This document shows positions 45,402 to 56,428 of a stretch of DNA of 64,000 bases, one piece after another (positions within the stretch are counted from its first letter, which is position 1; each line of letters starts with the position of its first letter). Source of the stretch: Setomelanomma holmii (taxonomy: Eukaryota > Ascomycota > Dothideomycetes > Pleosporales > Phaeosphaeriaceae); NCBI GenBank assembly GCA_010015745.1, contig ML978162.1, positions 186,001-250,000 of the forward strand, in the 5' to 3' direction. The notes under the pieces are model-generated. The model was not told the DNA's origin and searched no databases. It was given only the letters and a program-made list of their open reading frames with translations. A program made the position numbers and the translations under genes.

Positions 45402-46135
45402 ATTGATCTGACACCCCGCACCTCGGGACGAATTGCAAGATACATACAAAGGGGATGGCCTTAAAAGCAACCTCCAGTTTCAACCATGTTACGCCAAGAT
45501 CATACCATGGGATTACGACTATTCGCATGCCGTGTCCGATTAGATGGAACTGGCAAGATGCAACAGCAAACTGATTTCCGACATGAGCGTCGCCACAGTA
45601 AAGAAGGAACACACGCTGTCGTGACATAATAGTGCTCGGGAATACTTTTACAAAAAAAGAAAATGCGAAAATATCGACACGCTTTGCTCGCTTCCGTCAA
45701 CGTGTTCATGAATCTAATCTGGTGCGTAGTCCTTCCAGTAACATGCTCAAATACGCGACACTATTTCCATCAGACCATACACGAGAGTGTAAAGCGATAA
45801 TCCCTCGCGTCAATCTGCAAATAGTATTATGCACATCAAGAGCGAAGTATGGCCGGCTTGGCTTCTGTACACTGATCAACTCTGGCACATGTCAACCAGT
45901 CACCACCTTGCAGCATGAGCTTGAGGCTATTCGGGTGGTCGCACGCTATCCGATCATACGAAGAACAATATCGTGCAATGCGAATAACGCGAGCGCTGTT
46001 GATTATGACATGTATAAAGAAGCGATGGCATGGCCGCTAAGGACTCATCATCACAGCTATCGACTTCGCCATCCATCAACTCCTTAGACAAATCACTTCT
46101 CCAGTTCCACACTATTAGCCGGCAAACTATCCAAT
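45402..46135. other. intergenic region
   Basis: About 730 bp without a recognisable gene. Confidence 0.4.
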
Positions 46136-46418
46136 ATGAAGTTCTCCACCATCCTGTTCACTCTTTTCACCTCTGCGGCTTTCGCCCTACCCGTCGACGA
46201 CGCAGTCGAGGACGGCGTCTCTATTGTACGATCACTACCCATTCTTATCCTCTCAGTCAACTGACAATTTTTAGGCTGCGGGTTGCTCGGGCTACCACAC
46301 CGGCTGCGGCTACGCTTGGGCCGGCAAGTGCGAAGACGTATGCTCTGGCCACGGCGGATTCTTGTTGATGGAGCAATGCAGCCTTGCTAGGGGCCGATGC
46401 TGCTGCAAGGGCAAATAA
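46136..46418 (+). CDS. Small secreted 8-cysteine peptide, defensin-like
   Basis: A two-exon gene, join(46136..46225,46275..46418), 77 aa, too short to appear as one long frame. The 49-bp intron runs GTACGA to TTTTAG with a CAACTGAC branch-like site. Exon 1 is a signal peptide plus short acidic propeptide (FTLFTSAAFALPVDDAVEDG). Exon 2 encodes the mature part with eight Cys: C-x5-C-x7-C-x3-C-x11-C-x6-CCC, including a GHGGF loop and a CCCK ending. The pattern resembles cysteine-stabilised fungal defensin-like peptides, but the CCC ending is unlike the textbook 6-Cys spacing, so assignment is tentative. Such peptides are secreted and often antimicrobial. Spacing was counted by eye. Confidence 0.65.
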
Positions 46419-46552
46419 ACGGATGCCGAATGCACGGTAACGAGATCTAAGGGAGGATGTTGGGGAAATAGAAGAGATAAGATGTGGATGCGATGAAGGG
46501 AGATATTACTGTCGTTACCAAGTAGTGCTTTTGCTCTAGCCTGACGCCTTAT

Positions 46553-47630
46553 CTACAAGCCTGGTATACTCGCATAACCCGGCGCTCCACTATACAACTG
46601 CATTCCGTTCTTCTTATACCCCGTGACAACACTCTGTCCCAACGGCCCACTCGCCCACTCGGCAAACATCCTCGCTAGCGTCACATTCTGCGCTTTCTTA
46701 CCGATCAGCAAATGCCCTGGCAGTAGCAGTGAATCGTTCTAATCCTCGTCCTTTCCTGTTTTGAAAATTTCGCCCTGCACAGAGACGTTGGTGGGCAGGG
46801 ATAGGAGGGCCCCGCGGTCGGTGACAGTGTATTCTTTCAGTGTTATGGCGGTGGTCAGGGCTTGGATGGGGAAAGCGATGTAGTGGTGGTACCAGGTGGA
46901 ATAGGGTGTGGCCCATGAGACCTGCAGAGTATCATCAGTCTCGTGTTCAAACCCAATTGCAGAGACTCTGAAGCTTGGGCGTGGTCAAGACGTACCTGAC
47001 CGATCCCCAACCACAACAGACTCTCCTTTAGATTCGTCGCGCTTTTGTCGAATCTACTCAATCATCTCGCCGGCAGCGGCGTGCTCGCATTATTCAGATC
47101 TGCTGCGCGAAACAATTTTGTGAAGAGCGTCGTGACATCCATGGTACCATTGATCACAGCTGGATTCTCAGGTGGTCCGACGACGAGAAAGTGATCCCGG
47201 AACAAATAGTAGATCTTGCTGTCCACGAAGCCAGCGTCGGCTGCGACTTTTTCGGCACTGGGAATGTATGATATTCCAAGGTCAACTTCGCCTGATTGTA
47301 GGTTCTTGATTGTGAATGTGGTGTCGCTGAGGACTCAGCCGATGCTAAAGGGCATGGAGCCGTTGGCTACGCTGGATTGGATGAAGGCATCGGCGAGAAC
47401 TAAGTGCCGCGTATGTCAGATGAGATTCAAAATAGGTGAAGGCAATTAGATTGACCTTTGACCAACCCGCTCTGATCTGCTCCTCCTGTCGCGATGCGTA
47501 ATTGGACCTCGGTGCTACCGCTTTGATTGAAGCCGCCATTGTATATTTGTGTAGGATTCGTTAGAGCATTGATGCCGCTGTTGAAAGCAACCAGCAAGAG
47601 AGTCACTCTTGAGATGCTGTGGTGAAGCAT
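46553..47630 (-). pseudogene. TupA-like extracellular solute-binding protein, three stops
   Basis: ATG 47630 opens a signal peptide (ISRVTLLLVAFNSGINA) followed by a periplasmic-binding-protein-type fold. Conserved stretches include TEVQLRIATGG, SGEVDLGISYIP, FLVVGPPENPA, RFDKSATNLKESLLW and TPYSTWYHHYIAFPIQAL, the pattern of fungal proteins related to bacterial tungstate-binding TupA. An intron lies near 47400-47450 and another at about 46921-46995 (GTACGT to CTGCAG). TGA at 47335-47337, TGA at 47062-47064 and TAG at 46739-46741 interrupt clean coding sequence. The end is TAG at 46553. It once encoded a secreted ligand-binding protein; the ligand (oxyanion?) is not shown. Confidence 0.65.
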
Positions 47631-48580
47631 GATTGTGGTGGAACACTGGGGTACTGTGACAATATTTTGAATGTTGACGCAATTGTTCCTGCCGCAATGT
47701 ACTTCCAGCTCCTTTATATAAACATCGTACGACGCGCCTCGCACGGCTCGAGACCATCATGGTGCAATTCAGCTTCCGATAGTACATGCTGTGCTAGCGT
47801 GTCGAGGGGTGACATCGTCGCTTTGTTCTTGGACCTCTCGAGCTGGCACCACTGTTTGCGGTCAGCCATATCACGCTTGCAATGCACTTGATGTTCAGCC
47901 TCACTTTAGCGCATCTCGATGTAAGGAACAGCCAGCACAAGCGCATCGTTGTCATTTGCAGGGTACTAGTGTCAAGCACAGGAGTAAGATCCGGAAGGTT
48001 CCCAGCTCCATGCAGGAAGCCACACCCGCTGTTGGGACCACTCGATCTTGGCGACGTACTGTCTTCGATTTTCAGCGATGATTCAAAAATTGCACGGGCG
48101 TACGGCGTCGATGCACAACGTGTCTCGTGACACTGTGTAGGCTCGTAACATCAGTAGGCCGAGAAGATGAGGAGATGGTGCTGCTAGCGCATTTCTAGTC
48201 ACGTACATCGATTAGCACTTTACATCGTAGCAAGCACCAAGTCACAGCGCTAATCGTCTAGCTTATCTCCAGCTGCGCCACACAATATGGCGATAGATTT
48301 GCTTACCTCTAGACTCCCGCATTGCAGCCAGGTATGAGCGAATGGATGAGTACTAGCACAGTGAAAACCAGTGAACGTGTCGGAACATCAAAATGGATGA
48401 AATTTTGGGAGTGTATTCACACTGTCGTGAAATCCAATTTTCGTCGGTCGAAAAGCAATAGGGCTCGATTGGAGCCCAGGGTATATGTATGCACGCTTTG
48501 CCCAAACGCCAGAGTGCTCGTCAAATCATGTGTGTTCATGAGCGACGGGGTTCATCGTCGCATCCAGTTCGCCAAGAAGC
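47631..48580. other. intergenic region
   Basis: About 950 bp between the binding-protein pseudogene and the macro-domain gene's 3' end. Short frames only; nothing recognised. Confidence 0.4.
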
Positions 48581-49622
48581 TTATAACTCGGACTTCGGCG
48601 CATCCTCTTTAACCTCTACCTTGGTGTCATCCTCAGCGTCCTCCTTCTCCACCACGACAAAGTCGTCACCTGCATCTTCAGTCTTCTGCTTCTTGGTCGA
48701 CGGTTGTGGTGTATCGTCGATGTCTTTTGGCTCTTTGGTAGGTGCGTCGGGTAGTTGCGAGAGCATTTCGCTTGGCTCGGTGGATGTCTCCTGCTCTTTC
48801 GCAGACTCATCCTCATCCTCAACAGGCGGGAAGAACGTCCTGGAAGCCCTTGTTAGCACATGATAGTTTTCCTGAAACTGCTAGAACTTACGGAATGTTC
48901 TCAAAATATGCGTCTTCATCCTTTTGTAAGAAGTTGCAGAAGATGACGCGATCCAGTTTCGTTGCCGTCTCTTCTTTATCGATGAACTTGCGTACAGTTT
49001 CCAAAGCCACCAGGCTCGCCTCACCGCTTGGATAGCCATATATACCGGTGCTGAGGGCCGAGAAGGCGATGCTCTTGCAGCCGTGCTCTACAGCCAGCTC
49101 CAAGCTCGTCCTGTAGCATCCTGCTAACAGCTCTGCAGACGCGCTTCTACCCTCTTTCCAGTATATGGGCCCAACGGCGTGTATGACCTTCTTGCTAGGC
49201 AACTCGTAGCCTTCAGTAATCTTGGCACTGCCAGTCTCACAGCCATCGAGCGTCTCGCACTCGTCGAGAAGCTCTGGTCCTGCGGCGCGATGGATCGCGC
49301 CGTCCACGCCGCCTCCGCCAAGTAATGAGTTGTTTGCAGCATTTACAATGGCGTCGACGACGAGTGTCGTGATATCTTGCCGGATCACGCTGATTCTGTC
49401 GTTTCGTGAAGCAGATGGTGGAAATGGAGACGGCGCATCGCTGCCTGGAGCATCTATCTTCTTGAGCTTGTACAGAAGGGACAAGGTCGGAATTTCGTCG
49501 AGAGCGATGGGCGCCATGTTTGGTGGAGTTGAGCTTCGAAATGAGGCTGTTGGCGATTTGGCGAGATAGTAGGCGCTCGACATGGAGATTAAGAGACGCT
49601 GAGTGGGGCGCAGCTGCAGCAT
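48581..49622 (-). CDS. Macro-domain ADP-ribose hydrolase (MacroD type)
   Basis: Exons 49622-48892 and 48839-48581 joined over a 52-bp intron (GTAAGT to TTCCAG, with a GTGCTAAC branch-like site). The full frame is 329 aa; ATGs at 49622, about 49581 and about 49515 (MAPIALDEIPTLSLLYKLKK) are all possible, and the last fits family starts best. The macro domain (roughly residues 65-240) has IVNAANNSLLGGGGVDGAIHRAAG, the ADP-ribose binding loop of MacroD enzymes, then GYELPSKKVIHAVGP and STGIYGYP. These enzymes remove mono-ADP-ribose from proteins or hydrolyse O-acetyl-ADP-ribose. The second exon is an acidic, Glu/Asp/Lys-rich disordered tail. Intact. Confidence 0.9.
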
Positions 49623-50182
49623 AAGAAGTGTGGAGAAGGAGCTATCGCATGGGAAGCTCCACCAAGGGCGGGGCGGGGAGGAGCTTGGACCCGCTTACCT
49701 CACGCGCCGTCAGCATTCACTGTTCGCACTCAGCATGTCCACCACGACTTGCCTCACCCCATTACACACAGCTCAATTTATCAGAGTGCGAAACAGATAC
49801 GGCAAGATCCTGGGAGCATCTTCTCATGACCGCTGGCCAACCCCAGAGTATGCCAGATCAGAGAGGCATGCACAGAAGACCGCGACTCGAAGAAGCAGTC
49901 CTCGTCTTACGCAAGGTCGCACGTTACCTAGGCGTCTTGCAGCAACTGTTACTGTCAGCCGAGTGAAAGCTTCGAAAGATGTGCTTCACCGGATGCCCCC
50001 TAGCATCTAATAGTTCGCTGTCATTGGCCGAATCATGTGTCCTCACTATCGCTGTACAGAACACCCTTTGCGCGCACAACGTCTGCGCGACTCTATCCAT
50101 ATAATACTGGATGCAATTTGCCCCCCATTAGCTCACTAGTGCACACCACACATTCCAATAACCTCTCTGCAAGCAGCCAGCC
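49623..50182. other. intergenic region
   Basis: About 560 bp between divergent genes. No gene is seen. Confidence 0.4.
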
Positions 50183-50980
50183 ATGCCAAACGAGATGCCC
50201 CTAGGCCTTCGCGCATTCTTCGACGGCCCTGTCCGCTACGCGCACACCTATGATTCCGCGCCTGGGGACGTTTGCATGATCTGTAGAGAACCTTACCGAC
50301 AACATGCCTCGGATGAAGATAGATGCCGCGCAAGCCGTCTTACGGAATGCGGACACACCATCGGATACGAGTGCTTCCGCCAGTGGCTTCTACGACATCC
50401 AGGTACGTGTACGTTTTACAACCATAAGCTGAGTCCGGCAGAACGATACCCTCTCGCTGTTCAGAACGCGATCCAGGGCTTCTTGGACTTCATGGTCAAT
50501 GCATAATGGTTCGAGCAGGTTGAAGAGCACATCTTGAATTGTGTCTTTGCCTCTCTCGACCAGTCACCCCGGAGCTTGTGCTTAGCCGCGTTGGAACATC
50601 TCCACGAGGATCGCCTGAGTTTGCTCGATGCCTCGGCAATCCTTGAACTCTATGTTTGTGGATCGTGGAATGCAGTTCCGAACGATATACGGGAGAAGCA
50701 CTGCTATCCCATCCTCAATACCTTCCTGATTCTCTCCATGTATCTGGGATTGGTGGTCTCTGACCCTTCGTTGCGTCTACTAGGTATGCAACTAGATGGC
50801 ACCGGGTTCGAACTCCTAGCATGGTGTTTTGCGACAATCTGCATTGCAATCGTGGTTTTCGCTTCGCTTGCATGCTGGCTTGTGTTGCACTTCGTGGTGC
50901 TGAATACTTTGCTGTTCGGCACGGTGACACTGGGTGTGTTATGCATAGGGTGGTGTAGATCCTGGAAGGCGGCTCGTTGA
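50183..50980 (+). pseudogene. RING-like multi-pass membrane protein, paralogue 2, TAA in frame
   Basis: ATG 50183 opens a frame with the RING-like motif CMICREPY ... CRASRLTECGHTIGYECFRQWL and a CTFYNHKL extension. A TAA at 50504-50506 follows AMVNA-type sequence; the same frame then runs on for 158 codons (HILNCVFASLDQSPRSLC to CIGWCRSWKAAR) and contains three hydrophobic segments, including LLAWCFATICIAIVVFASLA. The downstream part aligns in layout with paralogue 1 at 41.1 kb. If TAA replaced CAA, one transition killed the gene. Alternatively the short 107-aa RING protein alone is made. Zinc binding and ubiquitin ligase activity are inferred. Confidence 0.5.
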
Positions 50981-51304
50981 TCAAGAAAACAGTCTTGTGA
51001 CCTGGTTGTTCAAACATGCAAGCTCGCACGGTAGTGGAGATCTCTAGATCAAGTCCATCGCCTTCTAGCTCCATGCATCATCTGCACAATCGCACATTTT
51101 CACTCTTATGCTCGTACACAGTAACGTTTGCGCACTAATAGAATTAATTAGTAAGTGAACAATCCTTCCATTTGCCAATTTCCTTGTCCCTTCTAGCTGG
51201 CTCATAATTGTCTCATAATTTGAACCTGCGATCCTGACTCACAAACTTGTCCTGGATAACCTCAACCCAACTCTCACAGCTCAACCAGCGCTGCCCACAA
51301 CATC
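50981..51304. other. intergenic region
   Basis: About 320 bp between two tandem RING-like paralogues; presumably the promoter of the second. Confidence 0.4.
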
Positions 51305-51547
51305 ATGCCACCCTCAATCCGGGCTTACTTTCGAGGACCAAACGACTACCCGCACATCATTCTCGCCATCCCTCCTGATGGCGAATGCATGATCTGCAGG
51401 GAACCCTATGTGCACCCAGCCTCACTTAACAACGGTTGCCACGCGATTCGTCTGTCGCAGTGTGGCCACACGATCGGCCAAGCATGCTTCAAAGCATGGC
51501 TACAGCATCAACCAAATTTGTGCCTAGACTCCGCAACAAGCAATTAA
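51305..51547 (+). pseudogene. RING-like protein, paralogue 3, truncated by a hAT insertion
   Basis: The ATG at 51305 encodes CMICREPYVHPAS...CHAIRLSQCGHTIGQACFKAWL, closely like paralogue 2 in tandem upstream. Homology stops after PNLC, where the hAT-type terminal sequence begins at about 51525, and the frame ends at a stop inside it (51545-51547). The membrane-spanning half present in the other two copies is missing. Confidence 0.65.
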
Positions 51548-51684
51548 GTGGGGCTCAGAAGGTCTGGCTTGACTTGATTGATTACCCATTTGAGGCTAGT
51601 AGTTGCCTATAGAGGCTTAACTGCTACCTAGATAGGTAAGTGGGTCTCTGAAGGTGAACGGATTGATTTGCTTGTTGCGGACTG
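51525..51684. mobile_element. hAT-type MITE-like segment related to that at 17.3 kb
   Basis: About 160 bp with inverted ends: TCCGCAACAAGCAA at the left and its complement at the right. Its interior matches the 17315-17476 MITE over most of its length (for example TTGCCTATA, CTTAGATAGGTAAGTGGGTCTC-type blocks with a few changes). No matching 8-bp duplication is visible, so it may be a solo MITE with decayed flanks or the end of the adjacent hAT element. Confidence 0.7.
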
Positions 51685-51719
51685 TGAATTTTTGACGTTA
51701 CCTCTGCCACCTCATCTGC

Positions 51720-52500
51720 TGCTACTCATCTTGGCTTGAACAGACAAGGCCACCGACTAACAAGAGACGGCCCAAAGCCACCACTACCTGGCGGCGCGCG
51801 TACTATTGCTCAGGTTGTTGCTTCTGGTGTTGCAGTACCTCAACAGGTTGCTAACGCTATGGGTGGCTTCGATTGCCAACAGTTTCGACTGGCGGCAATG
51901 CTCTGGCTGGTTGACAGGAATCACCCGCTCAGTGAGTTGAGAGCGTCGTCGTTTCGCCATATAATAGAGTTGTCTAACCCAACTGCAGCAGCGGCTTTAT
52001 AGGTAAGTCCTAGCAGTTTTTCTACTTATATCATGAAGCTTTTCAGCTTCTTGCAGCCCCAGGTTATTGAGATTCTGTCTGCTGCTGTTAGCAAGATTGT
52101 AAGCCTGTACAGGGCTGTTAGTAAAGAAGAAGAAGATTTGGTTGTATTACAAGTTATGGACAATGAGCACAATATATAGATGAAGTTAGCCAATGAGACT
52201 AGCCTGAATAGGCTGACAAAGATCTATATAAGTTTTGACGGGTGGACAACCAAGGGAGGCAAGCGTGGCTTTCTTGGTATTGCAGCTCACTTTGCGACAG
52301 TAGAAGGCAAGATTGTCAACGTGCCTATCAACCTGCCGCAACTCACAGGTGCCCATAGCGGTGCTCAGATGGCTAAAGTCGTCAAGGATACTCTCACAAT
52401 ATACGGCACAACTCGCATAAAGCTAGGTTACTTTGTTCTTGACAACGCATACTCCAACGATACTGCTATCAACGAGCTTGCCCAAATGTAGGCAAAATAT
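51720..52500 (+). pseudogene. hAT transposase fragment
   Basis: Two open stretches carry hAT transposase sequence. The first (51736-52002) ends MLWLVDRNHPLSELRASSFRHII, the usual N-terminal helix region. The second (52180-52491) has KIYISFDGWTTKGGKRGFLGIAAHF and KLGYFVLDNAYSNDTAIN, the catalytic-core blocks of fungal hAT elements with their Asp residues. The linking sequence has stops, and the C-terminal dimerisation (hATC) part is absent, so the gene is broken. A GAG-like retroelement remnant follows within 500 bp. Confidence 0.8.
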
Positions 52501-53006
52501 ATGCGGCTGTTGGGAATCAAACTACCGTATGTAGAGTGAAAGCACCTACTCAGGTGACTAGGTAGCCTGTGCACAAGGTGTATTTCCTCTAGGAGGTGCA
52601 ACTTTGCTGCTTCTAGCAATCAATCATCTACCTCAACTCGTTGCAACGACTGTTACTTGATTCAACCTCACCTTTGCCGTATCAACACTGATCAGTGGTT
52701 GATAAAACCACAGATCGGCAAGATATACTGCGTGCAGAGAGGCGTCCTACCCAGGCTTAGCCTCTGGTAAAGAAGCGGCTCAATCAGTGTTACCTCTCCT
52801 ACCCAGGCCTAGGTATTACTGACCGAGCGCGAAGTACAGATACGCCCGGCAGTACTATCCTCACAAGTATCAGTGACTGCACGACGAATCTGAAGGATTC
52901 CTGACCTCACACCAGCCCTACCCAGGACTGGCGCTGACAAGGGTCTGCGTCAACCACGCACTCACACCAACCATAGGCGCGCAACTGCCTGTACCCACCC
53001 GACAAC
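52501..53006. other. leader-like sequence upstream of gag remnant
   Basis: About 500 bp without an open frame. The motif CCTACCCAGG recurs three times (near 52750, 52800 and 52920), as in an untranslated leader of a retroelement. No LTR pair could be identified. Confidence 0.35.
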
Positions 53007-54170
53007 ATGACGACCTACAAGGAAGTACAGAACCGGCAATGGTTTGACAAACTATACAGCCTTGACTATGCCGACCAACCATACAGCCTCGTTGACGTTG
53101 ATATCGACATTCAACACCTCAACACCGCCATCCTTGACTGGATGATGATGATTGAGGACAATGGACAGTTCGACAATTTCCTCCTCATGGAGTTCAAGGA
53201 GCAGTTCGGGGACTGGTTAAAGGAGCTCTTCAGTGCCTCTGATGGGAAGATCCGCAAAGCGATGAAGGAACGCCTCAGGTCATGCGGTGTCTACCTCCCT
53301 CTCAACGCCCGAGACACCATAACTGAACAGCTCTACTCCATGCTCTCACTTGACACCTGCCCCCTATGGCCAGAGAAAGAGCTCAACCTCGCCATGATCG
53401 ACCCAAACTTCAAGTGCCGACAAATGGCGACAACAAGAACAATACGCACAACAGGCTCATAAGCAGCCTCACCTCCGCCCGCACTTTCACCGCCGTCTGG
53501 CGTACGTGCTCTCACCGACCTTAGCAAGCTGTACAACGACGAGCTTCAGTTCACCGGGATCTCTATGACGTCTTTAACCTCAAGCTCAATATCTTCAATG
53601 ATCTTTGCACAAAAGCCAGAGTCACTACAGAGCAGTACCCTGCTGCCTTTGGCACTATGTTGCGGGGCAAGGCGCAGACGTACTACTACCAGCACCTCGC
53701 TGGCAAAACACTTACCTTTCTCGAGCTATGTGACAGAACCCGGGCATACTTCCACACCGCCGAGAACCACCAGCACTTCCTCAATGAGTGGAGATCCATC
53801 ATGCTGCGGGATATCATCACTGCCAATCTAGACAAGTCTCTCCCCCAGTGCCTCGAGATAACCATTGAACGCCTCCAGCGAACGTATCTCGGCCTTTCCC
53901 AGAACTACGGTGCCACAAACGAGACGAACCTGGCAGGGCAGCTGGTATCCGTGTGCCAAGGAGTACCAGTATGATCCCAAGTTTTCGTGAGACCAGCAGC
54001 AACTTTCGAAGCAGTAGCCTCAGAGCTCCGAAGCGCAGTCGGTATCTGGTCGCGATGCCATCCTACTCAGCAATACCTATCCCACTCCCCACCGTCCCCA
54101 GACGGTGACCACACTTTCTATACCGCGCGTTTCACAGTAAGTTGTGGCATATCGTGGCTGGTAACGTATA
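53007..54170 (+). pseudogene. LTR-retrotransposon gag-like remnant
   Basis: ATG 53007 opens a 151-codon frame (MTTYKEVQNRQWFDKLYSL start). After a shift near 53560 the protein resumes as FGTMLRGKAQTYYYQHLAGKTLTFLELC and HFLNEWRSIMLRDIITANLDKS...CLEITIERL, ending around VSVCQGVPV. This is the layout of fungal gag-like proteins (retrotransposon gag, capsid region). Reverse transcriptase, integrase and LTRs are not present. It appears to have landed inside or beside the hAT element. Confidence 0.65.
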
Positions 54171-54540
54171 GAGATAAGTGGTTGCAACACTAGAAACCGC
54201 GTTCGTATAGGCTCAATATCGCTGAAAAAGCTAGGATAGTAGGTAGAGAATATAGAGTTGAGGAGGTGGATGCCTGCTTACTAAGTTAAGCTAAAAACTC
54301 AACACCAAAACTCTATCGTGAGATTGCTTCTACAGCAAACTTAATAGCCTCACGAAAAACGCTACCAGGCATAGCTCGCCGCGCTCTATACGCCTATATA
54401 TACCAAGCCTATCAGCTCTATCAATCAAGCTTTCCCTTAGAGCTTGATTTGGCACCCAAATTACTATAAGACAGCTTGACTAGAGGAATCAAATCAAATC
54501 AAGTCAAACAAGTCAAGTACTTGTTAGCGACTTCATTGTT
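54171..54540. repeat. AT-rich, RIP-like end of the transposon nest
   Basis: About 370 bp unusually rich in TA steps and lacking CpA-derived codons. Near the right edge (about 54490-54530) the repeated CAAATCAAGTCAAACAAGTC strings resemble the subterminal CTTGACTTGATTG of the hAT elements, so this may be the hAT right end. Confidence 0.4.
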
Positions 54541-56269
54541 GACAGGTCTGTTGTTCAGACGCGACGTGATGTTAGATGGGTTGTAGCTGTGATGATTGAA
54601 GATACTTCATGAGATGAAAGTTGAGAGGACAATGGCCTTGAATCTTATACCTTTGCAATCCCGCGTTCGTCATCTTCCGGGGCCGTGAAGATTTGGAATA
54701 GGATATCGAAGTAGTGATCATCCTCAACCTGGCTCTATAGGAATGTTCAGATGTCGATCTCCTTCGTGAAGCTTCGCGAGGTCGTCGTATCTCGCTTTTC
54801 TAAGAAACTTGGTGAACAAAACGACGTGGTGTAATATTCGTCAACCGCGAGTTCAATCTATACGATACCCTGTAGATCTTCAGACTCAAATATGGTTATC
54901 TGCTTTTTAGAGCGCCGACCTCATGAGACACAGTGCGGTGGCAAGGTCATGATGAGCATTAGATGCGAGATACGATCCGTAGGCCACTTACTGTTCGTGA
55001 ATTTGTCGGAGAGAAGTGTGCATGGTTGGCGACCGGCCGTTCAATGTTTCAGCCTCATGGCGATCAGAGCTTCAATGAGGCCATTCTTGGTGCGCTCTCC
55101 GCGCATTCTCGACAGGTACGAATCAAATTTAGCAACGACCCTTCTCCATCCAACCTTGACGTCATGCGACGAGACCAGCCACCTACCGACGAGAACCCTC
55201 CCTGTGCCTCTCAAGTATCTGCGCGTCAGCTTTTGAATATATGCAGATTTTCCGCAATTCTGGCGAATCTACGCAGAAGTCGCGAGGTACAATGTCAGCA
55301 ATGTTGAGAGCAGGTGCTGCCTAGACAATCAGACGCAGCAGTCGCGAGGACCTCAGTTATGGGAGGAGCAAGTGGCTGGTAAACAGAGTACTTAGCCTCT
55401 CATCTCACCTGAGACCAATGTATAACTCTTAGATCAACATTTCTACTTCAACAAGCAGCATAGATCTGGTGCACGAAACGTAACGAGGTCGCGCATGACG
55501 ACAGCCGCTCTGCTACATGAAACAATTGGTCTATTCAATTAGACCAACCAGTAGCCGGGCCAAATCTATCCCTCTTACCAAGCTTATGGGAAATTGTGGT
55601 GCCAATATACAAGAAAATCAGTGAGTGCACGGTCGGTCCCAAGAGCTTGCTACCGCACGACGATCATACCATGGTAGACACACGCAAGACGAAGGTAAAA
55701 GCTGCGACGAGAGCAAGACCACGTTTAAAATACCCCTTGCACTCTTTTGTTCTCCTAAGCCCTTCCAATCAGGGTACTCCACGACCATGATTCGCGTCGT
55801 ATATTGTGACGTTTTATGAGAGGAGCGCATCACGTGTGCCACGTGCTGGTGGTCTGATGCTGCTTCCTCATCTTGTCAAGCACCTCTTACCTGAACTGGA
55901 TCGTAAATACGTCATGTAAACAGACGCTGCTGATGGCCTGGTAAGAGGTCATCACGAACAGAACACACAACAATACAGCAGATGATACTCAGATTTACTG
56001 CCCTGCGCGGTTCCACACTTGACTTACTGCTTCGCGCGGTTACCTTTTGATTCTCTGCATTCAAAGCAACATATATCCTATCGCTTCAGCTACTTCATCC
56101 GGATATCCTCAACCATCAAACCCGACTGCGACACTTCTGTCGCCGGCAACGTTCCCAACCAGTTCTTCAAGCGCTTCTGCCTCTCTCTTCCAATGATTGC
56201 GCCCATCGCAATATATTTTCGGATTCTCTAGCGCACACTTGCTGCTCGAACCAGTATATCTCAAGCATT
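54541..56269. other. gene-poor region
   Basis: About 1.7 kb with only short frames and no recognised motif. Confidence 0.4.
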
Positions 56270-56428
56270 TCACACTCTTAGCGCACTCGAAAACTGACCA
56301 TGGATGACGTTGTCGGTAACTTGAGGACAGTAACCGCAGTAGAGGCCAGGATTGGAGACTTTCTTGCACTTGCAAGCCTCGACTGAAGAGAGTGCGGATA
56401 GAAGAATAGCAAGGACAGTCAGACGCAT
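56270..56428 (-). CDS. Small secreted cysteine-rich protein candidate
   Basis: ATG 56428 gives a good signal peptide (MRLTVLAILLSALSSVEA) followed by CKCKK and CGYC, total 52 codons to the stop at 56270. Continuing frames downstream also contain Cys (ECAKSVKCLRY, IYCDG), so a longer spliced form is possible but I could not find splice sites that preserve frame. No family is recognised. It may be an effector-like or antimicrobial secreted protein, or a truncated relic. Confidence 0.4.
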   Translation of the reverse strand: MRLTVLAILLSALSSVEACKCKKVSNPGLYCGYCPQVTDNVIHGQFSSALRV

